Positions 45,037-54,735 of a DNA stretch of 64,000 nt are shown one piece after another. The notes below the pieces were generated by a model. The model worked only from the letters and a program-made list of their open reading frames with translations. It was not told the DNA's origin and did no database searches. Position numbers and translations under genes: made by a program. The stretch comes from Melioribacteraceae bacterium (lineage in GTDB: Bacteria > Bacteroidota > Ignavibacteria > Ignavibacteriales > Melioribacteraceae). Positions within the stretch are counted from its first letter, which is position 1. Each line of letters opens with the position of its first letter. The stretch is from contig DAOSDY010000006.1 in the NCBI GenBank assembly GCA_035362835.1, positions 39,138-103,137 on the forward strand, read 5' to 3'.

Positions 45037-45848
45037 TCCTTATTTCCTTTTAAGTCAATATCCTGATCTTCAATTAATTTATTTAAGTATTCCCTTACAA
45101 TCTCTTTATTTCTGAGTAGAAGAAAACGGTCTTTAATCTGTTCCTCAATAATTTCATAGGGCGGAAGGAGACCTTTGACATATTTATCGATTAATTGAAC
45201 AACGGTAAATTTGTCCGGTTCCGTTTGAAGAATAATACTAATCTCACCCGGGAGCAGATTGCTAACAATTTTATATTTAGTAACCGGTTCGATTTTGTGG
45301 AGGGGCATTAGAACACCCGATTCGGCATTAATCAACACCGGATCTCCCCGGAACTGGTTGATTGCCTTCTTCCAGTCGCTTTCCACTAAAATCTTTCTGA
45401 ACTTCACAGCACTTTCGAAATTTCCGAAATCAACTTTATTAAACCGATATGTATCATCATTCAAGATAAAATCAGATTTGGTTTTTTCATAGAACTCAAG
45501 CAGTTCATCGCGTGAGGGGACATATGAATTCTCTTTTAGATATTCATTTATCAAAAGAGAAGCTGCAATCTCCCTGCTGTTTTTTTCTACAAGAGTTTTA
45601 TATACCGGTGAATCGAGAAGACCTTTTTTCAGCGCCTCATTGAACAAGATCTCTTTTTCGATCCAGTTATTTATATATTCTTCTCTTAACCGGGACTGGT
45701 GCTGGAATTCTCCCAGTGCATCAGCGACGTCTTCCTCAGTAAGGACTGAATTACCAATCTTTACCAGCTGATTCGATTCTTTTTTATTCTCGGAACAGGA
45801 TACAAATAAGAATCCGATAACAACAAGCAAACTAATTCTTAAAAGCAT
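45033..45848 (-). CDS. SurA-like periplasmic foldase lipoprotein (degenerate parvulin)
   Basis: 271 residues. Lipobox signal (LLVVIGFLFVSC), then a SurA_N-like helical part (IGNSVLTEEDVADALGEF...NWIEKEILFNEALKKGLL). The following parvulin-like region lacks the HIL and GGxLG motifs of its neighbours, so it is probably a chaperone without isomerase activity. It overlaps the surA-like gene by 4 bases and the 662-residue gene by 17. The middle position suggests a dedicated chaperone set. Confidence 0.78.
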   Translation of the reverse strand: MLLRISLLVVIGFLFVSCSENKKESNQLVKIGNSVLTEEDVADALGEFQHQSRLREEYINNWIEKEILFNEALKKGLLDSPVYKTLVEKNSREIAASLLINEYLKENSYVPSRDELLEFYEKTKSDFILNDDTYRFNKVDFGNFESAVKFRKILVESDWKKAINQFRGDPVLINAESGVLMPLHKIEPVTKYKIVSNLLPGEISIILQTEPDKFTVVQLIDKYVKGLLPPYEIIEEQIKDRFLLLRNKEIVREYLNKLIEDQDIDLKGNKE

Positions 45849-47820
45849 TCATTAACTCATCATAGTAATACTTGGGTTTGTAGATTTCTTTAAGCTTATT
45901 CAGATAAACAGATTCAAGCCGTTTACTTTCAAGTTCCTGCAGAAGACTAATTATTTCAGGTTTAACTTCATCAAGATTTTTAAGTCGTGCCGGTTCCCGC
46001 TTAATAAGTTTTATAACCGACCATCCATCCTGGAACCTGAACGGTTTTGAAATATCTCCAATGTTCGGGAGAGAATCAGCTTTTTTCGAAAGTTCATTTA
46101 CATCAATTTCCATCAGGCCTTTATAACCCGGTATATTATCATAACCTTTTCTAAGAGAATATCTGGTAACAAGGCTGTCGAAATTCTCTCCTGATAAGGC
46201 AAGATTGTAATAACGATTTGCAGCAGTATCACTAATTGCATAAATCTCCTGGAATTCAACCCGGTCCTTCCACCTGTAATTTTCCCGGTGCTTTTCAAAA
46301 TAATCCTGAATCATAATACTATCTACAGAGATCTTAGACCAGACTTCATCTTCGAGGATTTTGAAAAGATAAATTCCGTTTTCGTATTCTTCCATTAAAA
46401 AAGCAAAATTAGAATTTTCCTTATCGTAGGATAATGCTTTTTCCTCAAGCAGCTTTTTATCCAGGTAGACATTGATTGCCTCGGCAAACAACTCTTCTGT
46501 GAGGTTGCGAGCGGAGAACTGGCTGGAACTCTTCATAAAACTGAATAATGAATCCACAGTAGAAGATTTGTCCGCATATGAGAAAAGAATACTCTGACCA
46601 TATTGCTTCCTTACGTCGCTTTGATCGAATGCTTCATAAGATGGAATGTTATGGAGTGAATTCATAATCCTCGCAAAAACCTCCCTATTCAACTGATAAT
46701 TATAATCCTGCCGTAACTGTGAAAGTATTTTATCATACTCAAGCCGGTAAGTAGTTCTAAGGAACATATCCTTCAATTCTTCAGCACTCTGTTCATAAGC
46801 AGGATAAGGTGATTCAGCGTTTAATTTTACGAGATGATAACCGGCGTAGGACTTAATAATTTGTGATACTTCCCCCACTTTAAGTCTGAAGACAGCATCT
46901 TCAAAATTGGGATCCATCCGGCCTCTGCTGAAATAGCCCAGGTCGCCATACTGATCGGCAGACATTTTATCATCGGAGTATTTAAGAGCGAGTTTATTAA
47001 AATCGGCACCCTGATTCAGCTCTTTCTGAATTTCCAAAATTTTATTGAAAGCTTTAGAACTATCAACAACACCAGCTGAATCTTTGAATGCAACAAGAAT
47101 ATGCTGGGCTTTTATCTGGTCCCGGCGGGGCATTTTTTCAATAACCTTTAGAATATGAAATCCATAATTGGAGATAACAAGTTCGGGATGAATTTTCCCC
47201 GGTTCAGTATTATAAATCGCCTCTTCAATTGCAGGGACAACTATAATTCCTGCAGTAACCCAGCCAACAACACCTCCTTTAGTATTGGTGTACTGGTCTT
47301 TTGAATATTCAGCAGCGAGTTTTGCAAAATCCTCACCTTTATTAATTCTCTCGATAAGTTTAATTCCAAGTTCTCTGACCTGGGAGTCATTCATTAAGGA
47401 ATCCGGGATGAGCATAATATGGGCGGCAAGAATTTCCGTTTTTCTTCTTTCATACATTTTTCTTAATGCAGGTTCATAAAGTTTATCTTCAAGAAAGAGA
47501 GTAGTACCTATATTTTTTTTATAATCGATTAATTCTTTTTTCATATCGGGATCGCTCGTATATCCCCTGACTACGGCATCCCTCAATTTCATTTTATAAT
47601 TTACATAGAGGTCAAGAAAGTTTTTCATATTTTCCAGTGAATCCGTTTTAGCTTTTGCCACACCTCCTGTATTCCTGGAATAAGCCTTTTCAAACTCGTC
47701 CATATAGACATTATAATTACCATATTCAGCGACAACTATTTTTGATTGTTCCGGAGCGCATGAGACCAGAAATGTTATTAATGGGATAACCGGTAAGAGA
47801 AGCTTTCTGAATGGCATCAA
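45832..47820 (-). CDS. Large parvulin-type peptidyl-prolyl isomerase lipoprotein
   Basis: 662 residues. Lipobox signal (ITFLVSCAPE). N-terminal helical chaperone part (about 25-125) is followed by a parvulin domain with ILAAHIMLIP, KGGVVGWV and YGFHILKVIEKM, and a second with IKAQHILVAF, YGDLGYFSRG and AGYHLVKLNAE. A third, degenerate copy lies near the end (VEFQEIYAISD...GWSVIKLIKREP). Expected to be tethered in the outer or inner membrane facing the periplasm and to act on outer-membrane or secreted clients. First gene of the three-foldase run. Confidence 0.88.
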   Translation of the reverse strand: MMPFRKLLLPVIPLITFLVSCAPEQSKIVVAEYGNYNVYMDEFEKAYSRNTGGVAKAKTDSLENMKNFLDLYVNYKMKLRDAVVRGYTSDPDMKKELIDYKKNIGTTLFLEDKLYEPALRKMYERRKTEILAAHIMLIPDSLMNDSQVRELGIKLIERINKGEDFAKLAAEYSKDQYTNTKGGVVGWVTAGIIVVPAIEEAIYNTEPGKIHPELVISNYGFHILKVIEKMPRRDQIKAQHILVAFKDSAGVVDSSKAFNKILEIQKELNQGADFNKLALKYSDDKMSADQYGDLGYFSRGRMDPNFEDAVFRLKVGEVSQIIKSYAGYHLVKLNAESPYPAYEQSAEELKDMFLRTTYRLEYDKILSQLRQDYNYQLNREVFARIMNSLHNIPSYEAFDQSDVRKQYGQSILFSYADKSSTVDSLFSFMKSSSQFSARNLTEELFAEAINVYLDKKLLEEKALSYDKENSNFAFLMEEYENGIYLFKILEDEVWSKISVDSIMIQDYFEKHRENYRWKDRVEFQEIYAISDTAANRYYNLALSGENFDSLVTRYSLRKGYDNIPGYKGLMEIDVNELSKKADSLPNIGDISKPFRFQDGWSVIKLIKREPARLKNLDEVKPEIISLLQELESKRLESVYLNKLKEIYKPKYYYDELMNAFKN

Positions 47821-47913
47821 TAATCCTCCATTATTTTAGAATTTCTATAAATTAAATCGATTTTTTAATTATCGGGAGTGTAAAAATAACAAGAAAAATC
47901 GAAATTACTTCCT

Positions 47914-48858
47914 TTATTCAACTTTGAATGGTAATGAGTTCCTTTCCCAGAAGCGGCCGTACTCGTAACCCTGAATTTTTTTATCATTTTCAGCTTTTTC
48001 TAATCTTTTTTCTGCCAGAGCCGCATAATAACGGTCGATTTCGATTCCGAGATAGTTTCTGCCCAATTTTTTAGCCACGACAGAAGTTGTACCAGAGCCG
48101 AGGAATGGATCGAATATGAGGTCACCTTTATTTGAGCTTGCAAGAATTAGTTTGGCCAGAAGCTTTTCCGGCTTTTGTGTGGGGTGATCAGTATTTTCAG
48201 GCATCGACCAGAAAGGAACCGAGATATCTGTCCAGATATTCGAAGGAAATGTAAGACGGAAACTGCCGGATTTAGATTTCTTCCAATCCTTCGGTTCCCC
48301 GTTTGAGTCTTTATATGGAGCAATAACTCTCCTGTTCAGTTTAACGTGTTCGCTATTAAAAAGATATTTACGAGATAAAGTACAGAACCATATATCTTCC
48401 GAATTATTTTTCCAGTTGGATTTGGCGCCACGTCCTTTTTCCCGCTCCCATGTAATTCTGTTGCGGATATAAAAATACTTTTCGAGAACAGGACCCACGG
48501 AAATAGAGGAATGCCAATCGCAGCAGAAATAGACAGAAGCATTCTTTTTCAGTATATGGATCAGACCGGAGATAATTTTATCGACCCATTCGGCATAGCT
48601 GTCGATCGACAATGCTTTAAAACTTGTTGTATTGAATGATTTATTAAGATTATACGGCGGATCGATTATAAGTAGGTCAACCACTCCCGATGGCATAAGT
48701 GGGGCAACATCCCAGAAATTACCGCAGATTGTTTTATTAATGATTTCTTTAGAATCATTTATAGAATGCGGATTCAGAAATTTTCGCGAGAATTTCTGGA
48801 TTTCAGATTCCGAAATAATAATCGATCTGTTAAGCGGAGATTTTTTTTTATTGGTCAT
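47914..48858 (-). CDS. Solitary beta-class DNA methyltransferase (adenine N6 or cytosine N4)
   Basis: 314 residues from the ATG at 48858; the longer upstream frame overlaps metG and is not used. The catalytic motif IV DPPYNL is at residues 66-71, a target-recognition region follows, and the SAM-binding motif I (DPFLGSGTT) lies near the C terminus after ENTDHPTQKP, so the order is beta class. DPPYNL suggests N6-adenine methylation. There is no restriction endonuclease nearby, so it is an orphan enzyme. It follows metG by 22 bases on the same strand. Target sequence cannot be read. Confidence 0.9.
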   Translation of the reverse strand: MTNKKKSPLNRSIIISESEIQKFSRKFLNPHSINDSKEIINKTICGNFWDVAPLMPSGVVDLLIIDPPYNLNKSFNTTSFKALSIDSYAEWVDKIISGLIHILKKNASVYFCCDWHSSISVGPVLEKYFYIRNRITWEREKGRGAKSNWKNNSEDIWFCTLSRKYLFNSEHVKLNRRVIAPYKDSNGEPKDWKKSKSGSFRLTFPSNIWTDISVPFWSMPENTDHPTQKPEKLLAKLILASSNKGDLIFDPFLGSGTTSVVAKKLGRNYLGIEIDRYYAALAEKRLEKAENDKKIQGYEYGRFWERNSLPFKVE

Positions 48859-48880
48859 TGAAATTGCCGCTGAGACAAAA

Positions 48881-50917
48881 TTATTTAGCAAGTGTGCCGG
48901 GAGCGATGGAGCCGTCGATCTCAACAATCTTAACTTTCCCCTCTTCACCGGAATCAACCGCCAGAATCATTCCCTGAGAATCGAGACCGAACAACTTAGC
49001 CGGTTTAAGATTCGCAACAATCAACACTTTCCTGCCGATCAATTCCTCCGGCTGATAGCTTTTGGCAATTCCGGCAACGAGTTGCCGTTCTTCATTGCCG
49101 ACTTCAATTTTCAGTTTGAGGAGCTTTTCACTTTTTGGAACTCTCTCCGCATTTTTAATAAGAGCGACTCTGAGCTTAATCCTTTTGAAATCATCGATGG
49201 TAATTTCCTCATCGGATTTTTTTTCAGGTGCTTCGGGTATCCCGAGTTTGCTAATTTCCTTTTCAATAACATTATCTTCAATTTTTGTAAAGAGTATTTC
49301 CGGCTGCGAAAGCCGGTGCCCTGCAACAAGATTCAGATTTCCGGCCTGATCCCACCCGGATTTAGAGGCATTAAGCATTTTAAATATCTTTTCGGACGAG
49401 AACGGGATCACCGGTTCAAATAATTCAGCCAGCGTATAAATGCAGTTCAGACAGATATTTAATGTAGTACCGCATTTTTCTTTATTCTTTTTAACACTTA
49501 TCCAGGGTTCGGAGTCGTTGAAGTATTTATTCCCAACTCTGGCAAGATTCATCATTTCGAAGACAGCGTCTTTAATCTTATAACGTTCTATAAGTTCCCC
49601 GACTTTTGAGGGATAGGAATTGATTAAGCTAATCATATCCTCGTCAATTTTGTCAAGTTTTCCAAGTTGCGGAACTTTGCCGTCAAAATGTTTAAAGACA
49701 AATGTAAAAGTCCGGTTTATAAAATTTCCTAGAATATCAGCCAGCTCGCCGTTATTTCTCGACTGGAATTCTTTCCAGTAGAAGTCGGTATCCTTATTCT
49801 CAGGCAGGTTAGCCGCAAGAGTATACCGGAGCGGATCGGCGGGGAAAGACTCCAAAAAATCGAGCACATCCACACCCCAGCCGCGGGACTTGGAAAACTT
49901 TTTTCCCTCGAAATTGAGGAATTCATTTGCAGGGACATTCTGAGGCAGAATATATTTATCATCATTAAAATCATTCCATGCCATCAACATAGCCGGGAAA
50001 ATGATTGTATGAAAGACAATATTATCCTTCCCGATAAATGCAACATATTTAGTATCCGTTCCCTGCCAGTATTTTTTCCAGAGATCCGGTTCATTTCTTT
50101 TTTCAGACAATTCTTTGGTAGCTGAAATATATCCGAGAACTGCCTCGAACCAGACATAAAGAACCTTCCCGTCAGCGCCGTCAACCGGAACTTTAACTCC
50201 CCAATCGAGGTCGCGTGTATATGCCCTGTCTTTAAGTCCTTCCTTAAACCATCCCTTACAATACTGAAGCACGTTATCTTTCCAGCCGTACTTTTCTGTC
50301 ATTTCATTAATATACTTTTCAAGCCGTTCCTGGAATTTTCCGAGCGGGAAATACCAATGTGAAGTTTCTTTGAGGACAGGTGTTTGTCCGGAGATCTTAC
50401 TTTTAGGATTTTTCAATTCGGACGGTTCGTAAAGCGAGCCGCATTTTTCGCATTCATCGCTTCGCGCTTCCTCATAACCGCATTTCGGACATGTTCCTTC
50501 AACATACCGGTCCGGTAAATACATTTTAACCTTTTCGTCATAGAACTGTAGAGACTTCTTTTCAATAAGCAATCCCCGGTCAAAATAACTTTTGAAGAAC
50601 TCGCGGGCCGTTTCGTGATGTTCCGGAATGCTTGTACGGGAATAGATATCGAAACTCATCCCGAATTTTTCGAATGCCTGTTTGTTTAATTCATGGTAAC
50701 GATCAATTATTACTTTGGGTGAGACCTTCTCGCTATCGGCAGTAATTGTAATTGGTACTCCGTGTTCATCAGAGCCGCAGACATAAATTACATCTTCCCC
50801 TTTTAATCTCTTATATCTCACATAAATATCTGCAGGAAGATAAGCACCGCTTAAGTGACCGAGATGAATCTTTCCGTTTGCATAAGGAAGTGCTGAAGTG
50901 ACTAGAATTCTTTCCAC
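48881..50917 (-). CDS. metG: Methionine-tRNA ligase
   Basis: 678 residues from a GTG start at 50917, which has GGGA 6 bases upstream; a TTG at 50929 is the alternative. Class-I signatures are PYANGKIHLGHLSGAY and FSKSRGWG (KMSKS equivalent). Four Cys of the knuckle zinc site are in CPKCGYEE and CEKCGSLY. The C terminus carries an EMAP/tRNA-binding domain (LRVALIKNAERVPKSEKLLKLKIEVG...RKVLIVANLKPAKLFG). This is the standard long bacterial MetRS that charges initiator and elongator tRNA-Met. Confidence 0.97.
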   Translation of the reverse strand: MERILVTSALPYANGKIHLGHLSGAYLPADIYVRYKRLKGEDVIYVCGSDEHGVPITITADSEKVSPKVIIDRYHELNKQAFEKFGMSFDIYSRTSIPEHHETAREFFKSYFDRGLLIEKKSLQFYDEKVKMYLPDRYVEGTCPKCGYEEARSDECEKCGSLYEPSELKNPKSKISGQTPVLKETSHWYFPLGKFQERLEKYINEMTEKYGWKDNVLQYCKGWFKEGLKDRAYTRDLDWGVKVPVDGADGKVLYVWFEAVLGYISATKELSEKRNEPDLWKKYWQGTDTKYVAFIGKDNIVFHTIIFPAMLMAWNDFNDDKYILPQNVPANEFLNFEGKKFSKSRGWGVDVLDFLESFPADPLRYTLAANLPENKDTDFYWKEFQSRNNGELADILGNFINRTFTFVFKHFDGKVPQLGKLDKIDEDMISLINSYPSKVGELIERYKIKDAVFEMMNLARVGNKYFNDSEPWISVKKNKEKCGTTLNICLNCIYTLAELFEPVIPFSSEKIFKMLNASKSGWDQAGNLNLVAGHRLSQPEILFTKIEDNVIEKEISKLGIPEAPEKKSDEEITIDDFKRIKLRVALIKNAERVPKSEKLLKLKIEVGNEERQLVAGIAKSYQPEELIGRKVLIVANLKPAKLFGLDSQGMILAVDSGEEGKVKIVEIDGSIAPGTLAK

Positions 50918-51110
50918 ATTATTTCCCAAAATTGATCCAATGGTTGTTTATAATGAAGACAAATATAAGAAAAATTGGGTTTTCCACTCCTCATTTGGAA
51001 TAGAATAATATTGAGTTGCTTTGAGTCAGTGATAGTTATAATAGATTCGATATTTCATCATCCGGGGAAATTGAATAAATTTGCATTTATAAAAATTTCA
51101 AGGTGATATA

Positions 51111-52430
51111 ATGAAGCTTCTTAAATTATTTATGATATTGATTTTACCGGGTCTGTCAATTATTTCCGGACAAAATTCATCATCTCAATCATTAAATACT
51201 GAAAAAGGAAATGTGATTTTCATCCATCCGGACGGTACATCGCTGGCCGTTTGGAATGCAGTTAGACTCCTTTATGCGGGACCGGATAGTCAATTGAACT
51301 GGGATAAATTACTGAATGTCGGGATATACCTTGGCCATATGACAAATTCATTAACAGCTACTTCCAACGGCGGAGGGACAATACACGCATATGGTGTGAA
51401 AGTAGGTGTTGGTGCTTACGGGACTGATGATAAACTTGAAAAGCCTGTTTCGCGTTCGGGCAAAAGGCTAAGTATAATGCAGGAAGCAATGGGCGCAGAT
51501 ATTAGAACCGGACTGATAAATTCCGGAAGTATAATCGAACCCGGGACAGGTGCATTTGTTGTTACTGTGCCTTCAAGAAAGGAAGATGAAGAGATAGCAA
51601 AGCAGACTATTTTTTCGGGTGTGGATGTAATAATGTACGGCGGCGAGGAATGGCTGCTTCCTAAAGGGACTAGCGGATTTCATACAAAGAGTGGGAAGAG
51701 GACAGACGGACTAAACCTGATTGAAGAAGCAAAAAACCTCGGATATAAAGTTATCTACAGCCGCGAACAACTCCTGAACCTGCCCAAAGAAACTGAAAAA
51801 CTATTAGGTATCTTTTCAGAAGATCATACATTTAACGACAAACCCGAGGAAGAACAAAATAAACTAGGCCTGCAAAATTTCAAACCAGGTGTTCCGACAC
51901 TTGCTGAGATGACCGAAGCAGCAATTCAAATACTTTCCAGGAATAATCAACAATTCCTGCTTGTAGTAGAAGAAGAAGGAACCGATAATTTCGGCAATAA
52001 GAACAATGCCAGAGGGACACTTGAAGCATTGAAACGCGCTGATGATGCCCTTGGTGTTGCATTGAAATATATTGATTCAAATCCGAAGACACTTTTAATC
52101 ACATGTTCGGACAGCGAGGCAGGCGGAATGGAAGCCATAAGTTATACAGAAGATTATTTCCCGTTCGATAAACCGATTTCTAAATTAGCCCCGAACGGTG
52201 CGCCGTATGATGGAGTGGACGGTCCTGAAAGCTTCCCTTTCAGGTCGAAACCGGACAAATTGGGGAGGACGTTTCCATTCGTAATAAGCTGGTCTACTAC
52301 TGACGACGTGTGCGGTTCTGTTCTTGTACGCGCGGCAGGTTTAAATTCTGAATATGTGAAAGGATCGGTTGATAATACGGATATTTACAAGTTTATGTAT
52401 CTGACGCTGTTCGGGAAAATGCTTCCATAA
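51111..52430 (+). CDS. Divergent alkaline-phosphatase-superfamily protein lacking the usual histidines
   Basis: 439 residues with a signal peptide (LLKLFMILILPGLSIISG). Alkaline-phosphatase landmarks are recognisable: VIFIHPDGTSLAVWNAVR in place of the metal Asp motif, then TNSLTATSNGGGTIHAYG around the nucleophile, GIFSEDHT, LVVEEEGTDNFGN, LLITCSDSEAGGME and the C-terminal STTDDVCGSV. By eye the three zinc-site His of PhoA (after EGxxxD, in ADH, and near the C terminus) read N, S and D here. It is probably a periplasmic hydrolase with altered metal use or an inactive binder. It stands alone, preceded by AGGTGA. Confidence 0.75.
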   Translation: MKLLKLFMILILPGLSIISGQNSSSQSLNTEKGNVIFIHPDGTSLAVWNAVRLLYAGPDSQLNWDKLLNVGIYLGHMTNSLTATSNGGGTIHAYGVKVGVGAYGTDDKLEKPVSRSGKRLSIMQEAMGADIRTGLINSGSIIEPGTGAFVVTVPSRKEDEEIAKQTIFSGVDVIMYGGEEWLLPKGTSGFHTKSGKRTDGLNLIEEAKNLGYKVIYSREQLLNLPKETEKLLGIFSEDHTFNDKPEEEQNKLGLQNFKPGVPTLAEMTEAAIQILSRNNQQFLLVVEEEGTDNFGNKNNARGTLEALKRADDALGVALKYIDSNPKTLLITCSDSEAGGMEAISYTEDYFPFDKPISKLAPNGAPYDGVDGPESFPFRSKPDKLGRTFPFVISWSTTDDVCGSVLVRAAGLNSEYVKGSVDNTDIYKFMYLTLFGKMLP

Positions 52431-52436
52431 AAAATA

Positions 52437-52473
52437 ATCTTGCTCATGATTTTTTAAGGATCATGAGCAAGAT
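52437..52473 (-). terminator. Terminator of the acyl-CoA synthetase gene (possibly bidirectional)
   Basis: A perfect 14-bp stem (52437-52450 with 52460-52473) around a 9-base loop. On the - strand it is followed by ATTATTTTTTATGG, a U-rich tail; the + side has only a weak A/T run. Confidence 0.8.
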
Positions 52474-52481
52474 ATTAAATA

Positions 52482-54305
52482 TTAGCCTTCCATGCCTTTA
52501 TACATATCTTCAATCAGATCTTTATAACGTTCTTCAATAACCTTGCGTTTTACCTTTAGGGAAGGTGTAAGTTCGCCGCCTTCAATTGTAAAAGGTTTAT
52601 CGAGTATCGCGAATTTGCGTATCCTTTCGAATGCAGCAAGTTTCTTCTGGAACTCACCCAATTCCTTATCAAGGAGTTCGTAGATCTGCTTCATCTTAAC
52701 AAGTTCATCAACATTACTGTATTGGATTCTATTTGCATCGGCGTATTCTTTAAGTGCTTCGTAGTCAGGAACGATTAAAGCCGTAATGAACATCCTTCTA
52801 TCGCCGATAATAATAAACTGATCGATATACTTGCTGGCGAGGAACATATTCTCTATAGGTGTGGGTGCGATATATTTTCCGCCTGAGGTTTTAAAGAGAT
52901 GTTTCTTTCGGTCGGTAATTATAAGAAACCCTTCCGCATCGAATACACCGATATCGCCGGTATGCAGCCACCCGTCTTTAATTGTATCTTCAGTATCCCT
53001 CTTGTTCTTATAATATCCCTGCATGATATTAGGACCATAGGCAAGGATCTCGCCGTCTTTAGCAATTTTAACTTCAACGCCGGGCAATGGTTTGCCCACA
53101 GTTCCGAATTTATAATCATTTAATCGATTTGCCGTAATAACAGGTGACGATTCGGTAAGACCGTATCCTTCAATAATCAGAATTCCGGCAGCGTCAAAGA
53201 AGATACCCAGTTCACGCGAAAGTGCTGCACCGCCGGAGATAAAGAATCTTAATCTGCCTCCGGTTCTTTCTCTTAACTTGCCGAAAACCAGTTTATCCGC
53301 AAGTTTCCGTTTCAATGAGAGCATTATCGGGACAGGATGGCCGGACTTTTTAGCAACCATATATTCTTTTCCGGTTTCGATAGCCCAGTTAAATATTTTC
53401 TGCTTTTTCTCCGGTTGACTTTCAACATTCTTTTTTATCCTGCTGTACATTCTTTCAAACAAACGGGGGACTGCCGTCATGATTGTCGGTTTAATTTCCG
53501 ACATATTATTGGCAATTTTTTCTATACTTTCAGCATATGCAATTATGCCACCGCAAGAGAATGCAGTGTAATATCCGCCCATTCTTTCAAAAATATGACA
53601 GAGAGGAAGGAAAGAAAGAAATACATCATTTTCATCTATGTGAAAAATTTCATGAGCAGCCTTGATATTTGAAACAATATTTTTGTGAGTCAGCATTACA
53701 CCTTTCGGTTCACCGGTAGTGCCCGAAGTATAAATAATTGTACAGAGTTGATTCTCGGTACACATACTTGAAGTCTGATTGAAGTAATTCGGCTGTTCCT
53801 TTCGGAATTCCCTTCCCTTATTCTGAACATCCAGTAACGAGTAAACATCCTTTTCCGAACCTCTCTCAGAATTGTTCATTACAATAATAAACTTAAGATT
53901 CTTACAATTACCGCGAACTTTCAAGACTTTGTTCAGCTGGAATTTATTTGAGACAAAAATTCCTACCGACTCGGAGTTATTAAGAATATACTCGAGCGAT
54001 TCCGAAGTAGAGATAGGATAAAGAGGAACATCAATAGCCCCAAGTCCTAGAATGGCCATATCTGCATAAACCCATTCCGGTCTGTTCTCCGCAATTATTG
54101 CAACCTTATCCTCTTTTTTAACGCCGAAGGCAGCCAGCCCGCAAGCCAGGTTTACAGTTTCTTCATAAAGCTGATCATAAGTGATATCGTTCCACTTTTC
54201 ATCAACTTTATATTTAAGAACCGGCCTTTCTTTACCCTTTCCGAATTCCTGGGTAATAATGTTGAATAACTGAGGTATTGTTTTAAAGTCCTTGTATAGA
54301 GGCAT
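52482..54305 (-). CDS. Long-chain acyl-CoA synthetase (AMP-forming)
   Basis: 607 residues from the ATG at 54305, which has GGAG 7 bases upstream. Adenylate-forming motifs are IIYTSGTTGEPKGVMLTH, FIEGYGLTESSPV-type (IIEGYGLTESSP) and WLHTGDIGVFDAEGFLIITDRKKHLFKT, with SLKVKRKVIEERYKDLI at the end. This is the FadD/ACSL family that activates long-chain fatty acids for degradation or lipid synthesis. It is a single gene with its own terminator. Confidence 0.93.
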   Translation of the reverse strand: MPLYKDFKTIPQLFNIITQEFGKGKERPVLKYKVDEKWNDITYDQLYEETVNLACGLAAFGVKKEDKVAIIAENRPEWVYADMAILGLGAIDVPLYPISTSESLEYILNNSESVGIFVSNKFQLNKVLKVRGNCKNLKFIIVMNNSERGSEKDVYSLLDVQNKGREFRKEQPNYFNQTSSMCTENQLCTIIYTSGTTGEPKGVMLTHKNIVSNIKAAHEIFHIDENDVFLSFLPLCHIFERMGGYYTAFSCGGIIAYAESIEKIANNMSEIKPTIMTAVPRLFERMYSRIKKNVESQPEKKQKIFNWAIETGKEYMVAKKSGHPVPIMLSLKRKLADKLVFGKLRERTGGRLRFFISGGAALSRELGIFFDAAGILIIEGYGLTESSPVITANRLNDYKFGTVGKPLPGVEVKIAKDGEILAYGPNIMQGYYKNKRDTEDTIKDGWLHTGDIGVFDAEGFLIITDRKKHLFKTSGGKYIAPTPIENMFLASKYIDQFIIIGDRRMFITALIVPDYEALKEYADANRIQYSNVDELVKMKQIYELLDKELGEFQKKLAAFERIRKFAILDKPFTIEGGELTPSLKVKRKVIEERYKDLIEDMYKGMEG

Positions 54306-54395
54306 TTTTTTCTCCAAAAATTTGATTCAAGATAGTAGTGGATGAGATAAAAAGTCAATAAGGAAGGATAAATAATTTTTATGAGGATCGGATAA

Positions 54396-54725
54396 TTAAT
54401 CGGACAAAACGATTCCATCAACTACGGGAGTAACACATATTAAGGGATTTTGAGGGACCTTATATTCGCGGAAAATTTCTTCGAATAACTGAAACTGCAT
54501 TCCTTGGGATTCAAGTTTTGAAAACTTTGAGTATTTCATGAATTGTCCCGCTGAATTGCACGGAGAGTTGAATCTCTGAGCAATTTGATAATCCTCTTTC
54601 GCGCGGGATTTCAGGAAATTTATTTTCTCATCTTCAGATCCTTCAAGAGAATAATCGACAGCCCTGAATTCGGCGACAAAGCCGTTTTTAATAATAAGAT
54701 AAATGTTAAGTATTGTTTCCATCAT
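54396..54725 (-). CDS. Hypothetical cytoplasmic protein
   Basis: 109 residues from the ATG at 54725. The longer upstream frame overlaps the preceding gene and is not used. No signal or membrane segment. Features are GFVAEFRAVDYSLEGSEDEK and a C-terminal NPLICVTPVVDGIVLSD. No family recognised. It directly follows the membrane-protein gene on the same strand, with 10 bases between, and is probably co-transcribed. Confidence 0.55.
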   Translation of the reverse strand: MMETILNIYLIIKNGFVAEFRAVDYSLEGSEDEKINFLKSRAKEDYQIAQRFNSPCNSAGQFMKYSKFSKLESQGMQFQLFEEIFREYKVPQNPLICVTPVVDGIVLSD

Positions 54726-54735
54726 TCTATTCGAT

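Noticed and set aside
48632..49423. Long + strand frame across the methyltransferase/metG junction
   Set aside because: It lies antisense to two clear genes whose motifs are certain; it is a mirror of their codon use.
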